A DNA stretch of 64,000 bases. Source: Hymenobacter arizonensis. GTDB lineage: Bacteria > Bacteroidota > Bacteroidia > Cytophagales > Hymenobacteraceae. Shown one piece after another: positions 34,037-43,007 of this stretch (position 1 is its first letter; the number at the start of each line of letters is the position of its first letter). A model generated the notes under the pieces. That model had not been told where the DNA came from. It searched no databases and saw only the letters and a program-made list of their open reading frames with translations. Location of the stretch: NCBI RefSeq assembly GCF_900115775.1, contig NZ_FOXS01000003.1, positions 620,001-684,000 of the forward strand, written 5' to 3'. Made by a program: the position numbers and the translations under genes.

Positions 34037-34255
34037 AAGTTGTTTAAGTTGATGTTTATTGGCTCTGATGGCGCGGGGCTGTGCCCCGCGTCGCTTAACT
34101 GGCGGGCCTCTAGGCCCGCGCAAGTTGGGGGTGTCAGGGGTCTTAATTCAACGACCACAGGCCAGAGGCCTGCTAATAGCCCGTCACGGGGCACAGCCCC
34201 GCGCCATCAGAAGCCATCAGAAGCCATCAGAAGCCATCAGAATTAATTTAAACAG
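34037..34255. repeat. family D palindromic repeat with a 4 x 10-bp tandem tail
   Basis: Outer arms: 34061-34088 (TCTGATGGCGCGGGGCTGTG...) matches the inverse of 34187-34214 with one single-base gap, and the flanking TTGTTTAAGTT / AATTTAAACAG extends the symmetry outward. Inside are two smaller hairpins (GCGGGCC... 34102-34119, CAGGCC-AGA-GGCCTG 34158-34172). At its right end GCCATCAGAA is repeated four times in exact tandem (34203-34242). It looks like a composite REP/BIME or a small non-autonomous element. Confidence 0.6.
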
Positions 34256-34317
34256 TCTCTTAGAGCCGTATACTTATTTAATCTTTAACGGTGGCCCTCA
34301 GAGGACTCTGAAACGGT

Positions 34318-34348
34318 CCGGTCCGACCGCCCTAGGCGGTCGGACCGG
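34318..34348. repeat. perfect GC-rich hairpin
   Basis: CCGGTCCGACCGCC (34318-34331), loop CTA, and the exact inverse (34335-34348). No T run follows, so it is probably a processing or repeat structure rather than a terminator. The gene-free interval 33991-34606 consists mainly of this, family D and the next hairpin. Confidence 0.6.
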
Positions 34349-34373
34349 AGCAACGACTTAAAATTTGGGTAAG

Positions 34374-34403
34374 GCCCTGGCTCTGATTCAGAGCCAGGGC
34401 TTT
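34374..34403 (+). terminator. terminator-like hairpin
   Basis: GCCCTGGCTCTG (34374-34385), loop ATT, exact inverse 34389-34400, then TTT. It could end transcription from the GNAT-like gene, though that gene stops almost 400 bases earlier. Confidence 0.5.
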
Positions 34404-34606
34404 CTAACTTTCAAAATGCAACGGTTGCCAGCTGGCCAAATGCTGCCGCTGCCGAGGCTGAATAGGAACCTCGCTACACTTGCACGTAAGGGTGCCGTTT
34501 GCGCTCGTGGCGCAACGGACTCATCGGTTCAGAACGCAGTATCATTGCAAGGCGACTTGAGGCGTATTTTCGCCTAACTCATCCCCATTTTCTTCCCGTT
34601 CCCACC

Positions 34607-34912
34607 ATGCCCGACATCACCCCCACCGAACTTCATCAGCGCCAGCAAGCCGGCGAGACGCCCACCATCATCGACGTGCGCGAAACCTGGGAGCACGAGG
34701 AAGGCCGCATTGCCGGCGCCCAAAACATTCCCCTTAATTCCCTGCCCGAAAAGCTCGACGACCTCGACGAGCTGAAAGACCAGGAAATCATTGTGCACTG
34801 CAAGGGCGGCAGCCGCTCGGCCTCGGCCAAAGCCTACCTCACCCAGCAGGGTTTCACCAACGTGCGCAACCTGGAAGGCGGCTTCCAGGCCTACACGGCC
34901 GCTGGTATATAA
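34607..34912 (+). CDS. single-domain rhodanese-like protein
   Basis: 101 residues from ATG 34607 (MPDITPTELHQRQQAGETPT); a 36-codon upstream extension has no protein-like character. One rhodanese domain: IIDVRETWEHEEGRIAGAQNIPLNSL, then the active-site loop IVHCKGGSRSASAKAYL with the persulfide cysteine, and GFTNVRNLEGGFQAYT. It moves sulfane sulfur, or acts as a small sulfur carrier in the cytoplasm. Length is that of GlpE/PspE-like single-domain proteins, but without a signal peptide. It ends just before an 18-bp stem shared with the convergent recQ. Confidence 0.9.
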   Translation: MPDITPTELHQRQQAGETPTIIDVRETWEHEEGRIAGAQNIPLNSLPEKLDDLDELKDQEIIVHCKGGSRSASAKAYLTQQGFTNVRNLEGGFQAYTAAGI

Positions 34913-34927
34913 TTGCGAAACCACGTT

Positions 34928-34992
34928 TTGCCCCGGGTTCGGCGGTGGCCACAGCATCAAAAGCTGCGGGCCAGCCGCCGAACCCGGGGCAA
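34928..34992. terminator. 18-bp stem-loop between rhodanese and recQ
   Basis: TTGCCCCGGGTTCGGCGG (34928-34945) pairs perfectly with 34975-34992 around a 29-base loop. It fills the gap of a convergent pair and probably stops transcription both ways, although the T tracts are poor. Confidence 0.65.
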
Positions 34993-34997
34993 TTCAT

Positions 34998-36935
34998 TTA
35001 GGGCAACTGCAGCTTGCCATCGGGTGCGTAGGTAAGCTCGCCGCGGTCCACTAGGTCGCGCACCGTGGCCGTAACGGCCGCCGCCTGCCGGGGCTCGAAG
35101 GCTGCCAGCAGTTCCCGCGGGCTCTGGCTCGCATGGCGAATGTGCTGCAGCACTGGCTCGCGCAGCAAGCCCGTGTCCGCGGTGGCCTGAGCAGCCTTTT
35201 TCTCGGCCAAGCAGATGTCGCACACTCCGCAACGGGCCGGGTCGGTTTCATCGAAATAAGTGAGCAACAGCACCTGGCGGCAGCGCGTGCCACTCAGGTA
35301 CTGGCCCACGGCGTTGGTCTTGTGGCGGGCCAGGTCGCGGGCCGCCGTCATGCGCACTTGGTCGATGGGCAGCGTGGGGGCATCGAAGCGCTGGGTGGTA
35401 AACATGGCCTGCGGCGACTCCTGCCGCGGCTGATAGTGCAGGATGCCGGCCGTGTGCAGGTAGCGCAGCTGCTGGCGCACTTCCACCACGCTGCGGCGCA
35501 GGTGCGTGGCCAGCGAATTCTCCGAAATGGTCTGAAAATCTGAAAAGAGCTCGCCCCCGTGCAGCCGCAGCAGCGCCTTTATTAACTGGTCGTGCTGCGC
35601 ATTGGCCACCTGAAAGGCGTACAAGTCCTGGTGGTTCAATATGAGGTGCACCCGGGCCGGCGTGTTCACCGCCTCGTTGAGCTGCACGAAGCCCTCGCGC
35701 TGCAAAATCTTCAGCGAATTGTGCGCGTCCACGGCCTTGATGCGGTAGGTTTCGGCAAACTGCTGCAAGTCGAATTCAAACGCCGCGAGCTCGCCGCCGC
35801 CCACCGCCGTGCGCGAGTAATTGGCCAGCGCCTGGTACACGCGCCGCACCGTATCGAGCGGCGGAAACGACTGGTTGGTGCGGCGCCGCAGCTCGTCGGC
35901 GTCGTTGGGGCCGGCCAGCAGCACGGCAAAGGCATACTTGCCGTCGCGCCCGGCGCGGCCGGCTTCCTGGTAGTAGGCCTCCAGGGTATCAGGGGCGTCG
36001 AGGTGCACCACCAGGCGCACGTCGGGCTTGTCGATGCCCATGCCGAAGGCGTTGGTGGCCACAATGAGGCGCACCTTGTCGCCAATCCAGTCTTGCTGCA
36101 CCTGGGTGCGCTTGTCCGAAGGCAGGCCCGCGTGGTAATGGGCCGCCGAAAACTTGTGCTGCTGCAGAAACGCGGCCGTGTCCTCAGTTTGCCGCCGCGT
36201 GCGGGCGTACACAATGCAAGTGTTGCCGGGCCCCACGCCGCGCACCACCTCCAACAGGCGGCGCAGCTTGTCCTCGGTGTGCAGCACCGAATACGACAGC
36301 TTGGGCCGGGCAAAGCTCTGCCGAAACACCCCGTGCCCCACCCGAAAATTGAGCTTCGCCACAATGTCGGCCTGCACCTGCGCCGTGGCGGTGGCCGTGA
36401 GGGCAATCACCGGCACCTCCGGGGGCAGCACGGCCCGCAGCTCCGCAATGCGCAGGTAGGGCGGCCGGAAGTCGTAGCCCCACTGCGAGAGGCAGTGCGC
36501 CTCGTCGATGGCCAGCAGCCCCACGTTCATCTTGGCCACCCGCACCCGAAACAGCTCCGTGAGCAGCCGCTCGGGCGACACGTACAGGAACTTCACGTTG
36601 CGGCCGTACACGCAGTTGTCCAGCGCATGGTCGATTTCTTGGTGGCTCATGCCCGCGTAAATGGCCTCCGCCTTCAGCCCGCGCTTGCGCAGGTTATCGA
36701 CCTGGTCCTTCATCAAAGCAATGAGCGGTGACACCACAATGCAGATGCCCGGCCGCGCCAGCGCCGGCACCTGAAAGCAGATGCTCTTGCCGCCACCCGT
36801 GGGCAGCAGGGCCAGCGTGTCGTGCCCCGCCAGCACCGAATTGATGATGTCTTCCTGCCCCGGTCGGAATGCCTTGTGGCCCCAATGCTCGCGCAGCAGC
36901 GCCAGGGGCGAGGTTTCGGTAGGAGGGGAGGGCAT
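34998..36935 (-). CDS. recQ: RecQ-family ATP-dependent DNA helicase
   Basis: 645 residues. DEAH-type helicase: Q-motif region HWGHKAFRPGQEDII, Walker A LLPTGGGKSICFQ, motif Ia VVSPLIALMKDQV, DEAH box in AIDEAHCLSQWG, then YLRIAELRAVLP, motif III ALTATAT, and C-lobe motifs GTNAFGMGIDKPDVR-like (here VATNAFGMGIDKPDV) and QEAGRAGRDG. The RecQ-C-terminal zinc site is visible in GTRCRQVLLLTYF...CGVCDIC, followed by a winged-helix part to the end. No HRDC domain, as in many Bacteroidota RecQ2-type proteins. It unwinds recombination and replication-fork intermediates. Confidence 0.95.
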   Translation of the reverse strand: MPSPPTETSPLALLREHWGHKAFRPGQEDIINSVLAGHDTLALLPTGGGKSICFQVPALARPGICIVVSPLIALMKDQVDNLRKRGLKAEAIYAGMSHQEIDHALDNCVYGRNVKFLYVSPERLLTELFRVRVAKMNVGLLAIDEAHCLSQWGYDFRPPYLRIAELRAVLPPEVPVIALTATATAQVQADIVAKLNFRVGHGVFRQSFARPKLSYSVLHTEDKLRRLLEVVRGVGPGNTCIVYARTRRQTEDTAAFLQQHKFSAAHYHAGLPSDKRTQVQQDWIGDKVRLIVATNAFGMGIDKPDVRLVVHLDAPDTLEAYYQEAGRAGRDGKYAFAVLLAGPNDADELRRRTNQSFPPLDTVRRVYQALANYSRTAVGGGELAAFEFDLQQFAETYRIKAVDAHNSLKILQREGFVQLNEAVNTPARVHLILNHQDLYAFQVANAQHDQLIKALLRLHGGELFSDFQTISENSLATHLRRSVVEVRQQLRYLHTAGILHYQPRQESPQAMFTTQRFDAPTLPIDQVRMTAARDLARHKTNAVGQYLSGTRCRQVLLLTYFDETDPARCGVCDICLAEKKAAQATADTGLLREPVLQHIRHASQSPRELLAAFEPRQAAAVTATVRDLVDRGELTYAPDGKLQLP

Positions 36936-37100
36936 AGGGCGAAGATACTGCCTTCAAAAATCGGATTCATTACCTGGCTATTTTCCAGGTCTTAGTTTGT
37001 CTCATCAGGGCAGAATAAATGACCGGAAGAGGAAGTACAAAGAGTAATATTCAATCCATCCCTAACCTGGCGTCGTAGCTTGGGCTTGCTTAATTATTAA

Positions 37101-38258
37101 ATGTCTTTGCCTCAATTTATGCGCCTCGGCTACCTACTGCTTTTACTTATTATATGTCCGCCGCTAGTGCGAGCTCAAACCCAGCCCCCGGCAGCAGAGG
37201 CGCAACCCACCAAAGCCAAGGGCGATAAGCCTAGCTTCATTCCTTTTCCCATTGTCTTCTCACAGCCCGAAACAGGGTTGGGGTATGGGCTGGCCGTGCT
37301 GCCGGTGTTTCGGTTGGGGACTGACTCGACTACGCGCAAGTCCAATGCCCGCCTCATCGGCTGGCGCACCCAGAATAAGCAGAGCCTAATTCAGCTCACT
37401 CATAGCGTTTTCACTCCCGGCGAGCGGTTCTTGCTTTCCGGCGAAGCCAGCTTCTACAACCGTTTTCCGATTAACTACTACGGCTTCGGACCCACCACCA
37501 CCCTCGCCGATAAATCCGTCATCGAGTATCAGGTTTTCGTCTTTCAGCAACGCGCCCTCAAGCGGTTGGCTCCCGCCTTCTTCGCCGGCCTGCAGTACCG
37601 GCTGACCGACTTGCGCAACGTGCGGGTTAACGAGGGCATCGGCAACGTGCCCCTCAACAGTCGGCTTTTCGACCGCCCGGCCCGCGAGTACGAGCAAAAC
37701 ACATTCATCGCCGGGCTCGGGCCCGCCCTGCTCTACGATGGCCGCGACAACGTGCTGAGCACATTCCGCGGCAGCTACCTGGATATGTCGGCCCTGTTCA
37801 ACGGCAAGGGCTTAGGAAGCGACTATCGTTTCACGCGCTACGTCCTGGATGCGCGCCACTTCCGGTCCCTGACCACCGACAACTCTACCATCCTGGCCCT
37901 GCAGCTGGTGGGGCAACTGCAGGCCGGCGACGTGCCCTTCCGGGAGCTCGCCAACCTGGGCGGCGCCAACCTGCTGCGGGGCTACTACGAAGGCCGCTTC
38001 CGCGACCGCCAGCTGCTGGCCGCCCAGGCTGAAATCCGCCGCGCGCTGTTCGGCCGCTTCAATGGCGTGCTGTTTGGGGGCGTGGGGCAGGTCGGCAACA
38101 CCCTCGGCGATTTCGACCGTGGCGGCCTGAAACTCGCGGGTGGGGCCGGGCTGCGATTCCAGTTTAACCGCCGCGACCGGCTCAACGTGCGCCTCGACTA
38201 CGGCGTTGGGCGGGGCAGCTCCAGCGGCGTGTACTTCGGAATCGGCGAATCGTTTTAA
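37101..38258 (+). CDS. Omp85/BamA-type outer-membrane beta-barrel protein
   Basis: 385 residues: signal peptide (about 1-25, ending VRAQ), a short linker, no POTRA repeats, and a 16-strand-type barrel of the surface-antigen (D15) family. Signs: IPFPIVFSQPETGLGYGLAV at the start, YGFGPTTTLADKSVIEY, the NLGGANLLRGYYEGRFRDR segment with the LRGY motif corresponding to VRGF/Y of loop 6, and the terminal VRLDYGVGRGSSSGVYFGIGESF. POTRA-less members are thought to be small export or surface proteins with patatin-like relatives. It is followed 10 bp later by a methyltransferase gene, so the two may be co-transcribed. Confidence 0.85.
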   Translation: MSLPQFMRLGYLLLLLIICPPLVRAQTQPPAAEAQPTKAKGDKPSFIPFPIVFSQPETGLGYGLAVLPVFRLGTDSTTRKSNARLIGWRTQNKQSLIQLTHSVFTPGERFLLSGEASFYNRFPINYYGFGPTTTLADKSVIEYQVFVFQQRALKRLAPAFFAGLQYRLTDLRNVRVNEGIGNVPLNSRLFDRPAREYEQNTFIAGLGPALLYDGRDNVLSTFRGSYLDMSALFNGKGLGSDYRFTRYVLDARHFRSLTTDNSTILALQLVGQLQAGDVPFRELANLGGANLLRGYYEGRFRDRQLLAAQAEIRRALFGRFNGVLFGGVGQVGNTLGDFDRGGLKLAGGAGLRFQFNRRDRLNVRLDYGVGRGSSSGVYFGIGESF

Positions 38259-38268
38259 GCCCCATCCC

Positions 38269-38871
38269 ATGCTGCAGCTTGCTTCGTTTTGGACCCTTTA
38301 CTTTGGGCTGCACAGCCTGCTGGCCACCACCTGGCTGAAGGAGGCAGTTGCGCGGCAGTGGCCGTCCGCGGCCCGTTTCTACCGATTGTTTTACAATCAA
38401 GTGTCGGTGTGGGGCTTTCTGCTGATACTCCGTTACCAGAACCAGCTGCCCGAAACCCAGTTCTTCACGCCTTCCCTACTGGCCCTGGGGCTGGGCTACG
38501 CCCTCCTGGCAACGGGAGTGGTGGTAGCCGTGGCAGCGTTGCGGGGCTACGACCTGGCCGAGTTCGCGGGCTGGGCTTACGTGCGGCGCGGTTCCGCGGC
38601 CGCCAACGTTCCGCTCCAAACCGGGGGCTTCAATGGCGTGGTGCGTCACCCGCTGTACCTGGGCGTGGGGCTGGGGCTCCTCGGCTTTTGGCTGCTCGCG
38701 CCCACCGGGCCGCGCACCGTATTTGTTGGCTGCAACCTGGCGTATCTGCTGGTGGGCACCCGCCTCGAAGAGCGCAAGCTGCTCACCCGGTTCGGCGCCG
38801 CTTATGCCCGCTACCAAAAGCAGGTGCCGCAGCTGCTGCCCCTAAAAGGACGGAACCTGACCTCTCGCTAA
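38269..38871 (+). CDS. integral-membrane ICMT/NnrU-like methyltransferase family protein
   Basis: 200 residues from ATG 38269 (MLQLASFWTLYFGLHSLLAT), 10 bp after the preceding barrel gene; a longer frame starting inside that gene is rejected. Five or so hydrophobic segments. The C-terminal signature of isoprenylcysteine-carboxyl-methyltransferase/PEMT-like enzymes is plain: GVVRHPLYLGVGLGLLGFWL, then RLEERKLLTRFGAAYARYQKQVPQLLP, which in this family binds S-adenosylmethionine and the membrane acceptor. The N-terminal half is closer to NnrU-type proteins. Acceptor substrate unknown. Confidence 0.85.
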   Translation: MLQLASFWTLYFGLHSLLATTWLKEAVARQWPSAARFYRLFYNQVSVWGFLLILRYQNQLPETQFFTPSLLALGLGYALLATGVVVAVAALRGYDLAEFAGWAYVRRGSAAANVPLQTGGFNGVVRHPLYLGVGLGLLGFWLLAPTGPRTVFVGCNLAYLLVGTRLEERKLLTRFGAAYARYQKQVPQLLPLKGRNLTSR

Positions 38872-38920
38872 AACCGGGCGAACCCGGTCATTCGAGAAAT
38901 CAGGTTCCAATTCTTAACGG

Positions 38921-39742
38921 TTATTTCTGCTCGTTCAGGTCCCAGTTATAGGGCATAAACGTGGGCTTGGCCTCGGCAGCAACCTTGTTTCCGGTAGTGT
39001 ACTTGTTCAGCGTCTTCGCCAGGGTGTTGTCGCCTTTCTTGAAGTCGCCGGGGTAGAAATCAAATATTTCCGAAACCTGCGGGGCGTTGGCGGGCGTGAG
39101 CTTGTTCTTGGTGGGGTCGTTGATGAAGTCACGCGCCTGGTCTTCGAGCTGTTGGTTGAGGCGGCTGCCCACGTAGGCCTCGTTGCGCAGTTTGGGGCAC
39201 GAAATGGCCGCGCACACCAAGGCAAAATGCACCCGGTACTCGCCCTCGAACTTGCGCCGAATCAGGCGCTGCTCCAGGTCGTTGAGGCAATACCGGTCCT
39301 TGTCGTTGCCCAGGCGAATGAAGCGCTGGTCCCACACGGTGTTTACCAGGGTTTTGTCGCCGCCCAGCTGGCGGATGCTCTTCACCGGGTAGCCGCGCAG
39401 CACCCGCTGAATGGTGAACGCATTATAGGCGTTGAGCCAGTAGGCAAGCTGGTCGTCTTTGCTCCACTGCTCGTTGGGCAGCGTGTTGCTCACCGTCGTC
39501 AGGTAGCCACTCAGTTGGGTAGAGTCGGCCAAAAACGCACGGTAGTTCACCATGCCTTGGCCGTTCACATGCTTTTTGAGCAGCGCATCAAAAGGCGCAT
39601 GGTTCACGGGCTTGGTTCCGGGCATGGTTGGGTCCAGGGCCTTCACGTAGCGGAGGTACTGGCAGCTGCCCACCAAGGGCCCTAGCAGCAGCGTAAGCGC
39701 CAGGAGCAAAAACATGCGGGAACGACGGAAAAAAACGGTCAT
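38921..39742 (-). CDS. DUF547 lipoprotein
   Basis: 273 residues from ATG 39742 (MTVFFRRSRMFLLLALTLLLG), which gives a basic n-region, a hydrophobic core and the lipobox VGSC; an ATG further up (39793) is less likely and one nine codons in (39715) is also possible. The DUF547 domain covers most of the mature protein: FDALLKKHVNGQGMVNYRAFLAD, DDQLAYWLNAYNAFTIQRVL, then VHFALVCAAISCPKLRNEAY and LNQQLEDQARDFINDP. The family is widespread in Bacteroidota and its biochemical role is not settled; the H-C-x-N-type residues suggest a cysteine-hydrolase-like fold. Outer-membrane or inner-membrane lipoprotein. Confidence 0.88.
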   Translation of the reverse strand: MTVFFRRSRMFLLLALTLLLGPLVGSCQYLRYVKALDPTMPGTKPVNHAPFDALLKKHVNGQGMVNYRAFLADSTQLSGYLTTVSNTLPNEQWSKDDQLAYWLNAYNAFTIQRVLRGYPVKSIRQLGGDKTLVNTVWDQRFIRLGNDKDRYCLNDLEQRLIRRKFEGEYRVHFALVCAAISCPKLRNEAYVGSRLNQQLEDQARDFINDPTKNKLTPANAPQVSEIFDFYPGDFKKGDNTLAKTLNKYTTGNKVAAEAKPTFMPYNWDLNEQK

Positions 39743-39950
39743 AAACAGACAGGGCCTAAACGGCCAAAAGAGAATTAAAATCGGGTGTCGCACAAACCTA
39801 CGCAGGGGCTTTTGGTTTGGATGCCACCGGCGGAAAGCCGAACCAAATGCCTTGTTTTTAGCTCAACCACAAACCGTGCGGCGCAGCGAAACGTAGTTGA
39901 GGCACTTCTTTCGGCCGGACAGCTGTCCTTTCTGTCAATTAATTGATTTT

Positions 39951-42929
39951 ATGTTTCTAACCCCTACTCCATTCGGGCGCCTCGCGCCCGTAGCGGCCCT
40001 GGTATGTGCCTTGGTACCCGCGGCTTACGCGCAGACTGTCGCCCCCGTCACGGGCACCGTTACCGATGCGCAGCGCCAGCCGCTGGCCGGCGCCACGGTG
40101 GTGCTCAACCCCGGCAACATTGGCACGGCTACCGGTCCCAACGGGTCGTTTTCGCTCAATGCTCCGGCGGGCAGCTACACAGCCACTATTTCCTATTTGG
40201 GTTATAAACTCGCTACCCAGGCCATCACCGTGGCCGAGGGCGGCACGGCTACCGTCAACGCCGTCCTGGCCCAGGACCCCCTGCTGATGGACGCCGTGGT
40301 GGTGACCGGCACCTTCAACCCCCAGAGCAAGCTGGAAAGCTCCACTTCCGTAACCTCGCTCAACGCCCGCCAGATTCAGACGCGGCTTTCGCGCGGTACC
40401 GCCGACCTGCTCATGGCTGTGCCGGGCTTCCGGGTAAACTCCGACGGCGGCGAAGCGGCCAACTCCGTGTCGGCCCGCGGCCTGCCGGCCAACGCCGAGT
40501 CGGGTTTCGGCTTTTTGCAGCTCATGGAAGACGGCCTGCCGCTACTGGAAGTGGGCGGCCTCACCTTCGCCAAAAGCGACATCCACATGCGCGTGGACGA
40601 AACGCTTGACCGCCTCGAAGTAGTGCGCGGCGGCTCGGCCGGCATTCAGGCCAACAACGCGCCCGGCGGCATCATCAATTTCCTGAGCAAGACCGGCAAC
40701 ACCGGCCAGATTGGCGGCACCGTGAAGCTGACCGGCGGTGACCAGGGCTTCTACTCCGACCGCACCGGCCTGAACCAACTGCTCGGTTTGCAGCGCATCG
40801 ACGCCAATGTGGGCGGCCCCATCAAGGGCACGCCGCTGCGCTTCAACATCGGCGGCTTCTACCGCAAAGACGACGGCACGCGCTACATGGGCTTCCCCAT
40901 GAACCAGGGCGGGCAGGTGAAAGCCAACGTGACCTACAACCTGAAAAACGGCTACGTGCGCGTCTACGGCAAGTACCTCAACGACCGGGTGGCCTACCTC
41001 ACCAGCATTCCCTACCGCAACCTCAGCAACCCCGAGCAGATTCCGGGCGGGCCCGACCTGCGCCGCGGCACCATGTACTCGGAGCACCAGCGCTACCAAG
41101 ACATTCCCAACCCCTTCAACAACGGCCAGGGCCGCCTGCGCCGCGACCTGGCCGACGGGCAGCACTCGCGCTACAAGTCCATCAGCTCGGAAGTATTCTT
41201 CGACCTGGGCAACGGCTTCACCCTGCAAAACAACTCGCGCCTGCTCGACGCCAACCTGAGCACCGACGGCGTGTACGACCTTACGCCGCCCCTTCCCGGC
41301 ATAGAAAACGGGCTGGTGCGCTCGCTGCTCGAAGGTTTCAACCCACTCGGCGTCAATGGCTTTGAGTTGCGCTACGCCGACAACAACCAGTTGGTAGCCA
41401 GCGGGGCATACAACCGCACCACGCGCGCCATTACGCCCACCGGCGGCAACTTCAACTTCAACGGCAACGGGCTGGTGAACATCGCCGGCATCTTCCCCGA
41501 CGACAAGCCTGCTACCAACGCCATCAACAAGCTGCAGCTGGGCAAAACGCTGGGCGGCCACCGCCTCAGTGCTGGCTGGTACGCCTCGCGCTACAACATC
41601 AAAGAGCGGCTGAGCTACAACCAAGTGGTGCAGGAAGTGGCCAACCGCCCGCGCCTGCTCAACCTCACGCTCACCTCTGACCAGGCCACGGCGCTGGCCG
41701 GACGGCCCGTGCAGGTCACGCAAAACGGCTTCCTGTCCTACAGCTTCGGCACGGCCGGCAGCCTGCTGGCCAACACCGACGGCACCACCCAAATCAACAG
41801 CCTGTTTTTCGGCGACGAGTGGACCGTAACCGACAAGCTGAACCTGGACCTGGGCCTGCGCTACGAAGCCAGCAACAACTTTGGCCGGGCCGGCAAGTCG
41901 GCCCAGATTGTCAACCTGGACCCACGCTTTACATTCCTGAACTCTGCTGCCAACCCTGCCGGCTCCAACGGCGGCCTCGACGGCGACTACACCACGCGAT
42001 ACGACAACACCTACCTGCAGAACACCGGCGAATTCCGCACCTGGGACTTCCTGTTCCAGACGGTAAACGTATCGGTAGGCGCCAACTACAAGCTCGACCC
42101 GCGCACTGCCGTGTACGCCCGTTACTCCAACTCTGGCGTGGCCCCCACCAACGACCAGTGGGCCTTCGGCAGCGACCCCAGCGACCCCACCGGCAACACC
42201 ACCGTTCGCGGCGCCATTCAGCGGGTGCAGCAGGCCGAATTGGGCGTGAAAGCCAGCACCGACCGCCTCGGCCTGGGCCTGACCACCTTCTACAGCCGCA
42301 ACACCGACATTCCCTTCACCGTGCAGCAGGTGAACCCCGCCGGTGGCTTCACCCTCAACCGCCAGCGCGGCAGCGTGCAAAGCGCCGGCGTAGAAGCCGA
42401 AATCACCGTCCAACCCGTGACCGGCCTCACCCTGCGCGGCATCGGCACGTTGCAGACGGCCCGCATCATCGAGTTCAACCAGCTGGATGAAACCGGCCGC
42501 CTGATTTCCATCGCCGGCAACCGCCTCGAAGACACGCCCGACATTCTGCTCGAAGCTGGCTTTGAATACACCCGCGGTGGCTTCGACGTGTTCAGCAACT
42601 ACCGCTTCTTCGGCGACCGGTACGCCAACCGCCGCAACACCATTCTGCTGCCCAGCTACGGTGTGCTATTCGGTGGCGTCGGCTACAACTTCGCCGGCAG
42701 CCTCAAAGGCGTACGCCTTTCGGTTCAGGGCACTAACATCCTCAACGCCTTAGGCTTCGGCGACGCCGCCGCCCGCAACGGCGAAAACAGCGCCGCCACC
42801 AGCCTGGCTTTCATCGAAAACCCAACCGTGAACCCCGCCACCGGCCGCACGCCAGCCCAGTCGGCCAACAACCTCGTTCGCCCCATTCTGCCGCGCAACA
42901 TCACCGCCAGCATCGGCTACTCCTTCTAA
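39951..42929 (+). CDS. TonB-dependent receptor with carboxypeptidase-like N-terminal domain
   Basis: 992 residues from ATG 39951 (MFLTPTPFGRLAPVAALVCA), which starts a signal peptide ending AYAQ; an upstream TTG in frame is not needed. Next a CarboxypepD_reg-like domain (about 30-100: VTGTVTDAQRQPLAGATVVL, AGSYTATISYLGYKLATQ), then the plug (about 115-235: LMDAVVVTGTFNPQSK, QTRLSRGTADLLMAVPGF, DRLEVVRGGSAGIQANNAPG) and a large barrel ending in NITASIGYSF. Many Asn-rich strands. No SusD gene follows, so this is not a polysaccharide-utilisation pair; substrate unknown. It has an excellent terminator downstream. Confidence 0.92.
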   Translation: MFLTPTPFGRLAPVAALVCALVPAAYAQTVAPVTGTVTDAQRQPLAGATVVLNPGNIGTATGPNGSFSLNAPAGSYTATISYLGYKLATQAITVAEGGTATVNAVLAQDPLLMDAVVVTGTFNPQSKLESSTSVTSLNARQIQTRLSRGTADLLMAVPGFRVNSDGGEAANSVSARGLPANAESGFGFLQLMEDGLPLLEVGGLTFAKSDIHMRVDETLDRLEVVRGGSAGIQANNAPGGIINFLSKTGNTGQIGGTVKLTGGDQGFYSDRTGLNQLLGLQRIDANVGGPIKGTPLRFNIGGFYRKDDGTRYMGFPMNQGGQVKANVTYNLKNGYVRVYGKYLNDRVAYLTSIPYRNLSNPEQIPGGPDLRRGTMYSEHQRYQDIPNPFNNGQGRLRRDLADGQHSRYKSISSEVFFDLGNGFTLQNNSRLLDANLSTDGVYDLTPPLPGIENGLVRSLLEGFNPLGVNGFELRYADNNQLVASGAYNRTTRAITPTGGNFNFNGNGLVNIAGIFPDDKPATNAINKLQLGKTLGGHRLSAGWYASRYNIKERLSYNQVVQEVANRPRLLNLTLTSDQATALAGRPVQVTQNGFLSYSFGTAGSLLANTDGTTQINSLFFGDEWTVTDKLNLDLGLRYEASNNFGRAGKSAQIVNLDPRFTFLNSAANPAGSNGGLDGDYTTRYDNTYLQNTGEFRTWDFLFQTVNVSVGANYKLDPRTAVYARYSNSGVAPTNDQWAFGSDPSDPTGNTTVRGAIQRVQQAELGVKASTDRLGLGLTTFYSRNTDIPFTVQQVNPAGGFTLNRQRGSVQSAGVEAEITVQPVTGLTLRGIGTLQTARIIEFNQLDETGRLISIAGNRLEDTPDILLEAGFEYTRGGFDVFSNYRFFGDRYANRRNTILLPSYGVLFGGVGYNFAGSLKGVRLSVQGTNILNALGFGDAAARNGENSAATSLAFIENPTVNPATGRTPAQSANNLVRPILPRNITASIGYSF

Positions 42930-42951
42930 TCAAAGCTTCCATCAGTTCATC

Positions 42952-42986
42952 AAAAAAGCCCCAGCCGCATTGGCCGGGGCTTTTTT
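42952..42986. terminator. bidirectional terminator after the large TonB receptor
   Basis: AAAAAAGCCCC (42952-42962) pairs with GGGGCTTTTTT (42976-42986), with extra pairing inside. It serves the receptor and the convergent minus-strand gene ending at 43008. Confidence 0.9.
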
Positions 42987-43007
42987 ATTGCTGGCAAATC
43001 CCATCCG

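Noticed and set aside
34203..34242. four 10-bp tandem repeats as a possible CRISPR or VNTR gene
   Set aside because: Units are contiguous with no spacers and no cas gene is near; treated as the tail of a palindromic repeat.
34495..34560. tRNA-like wording (GCGCTCGTGGCGCAACGGAC and GGTTC)
   Set aside because: No complementary 3' acceptor arm (CGAGCGC), no T-loop consensus and no anticodon stem at the right distance.
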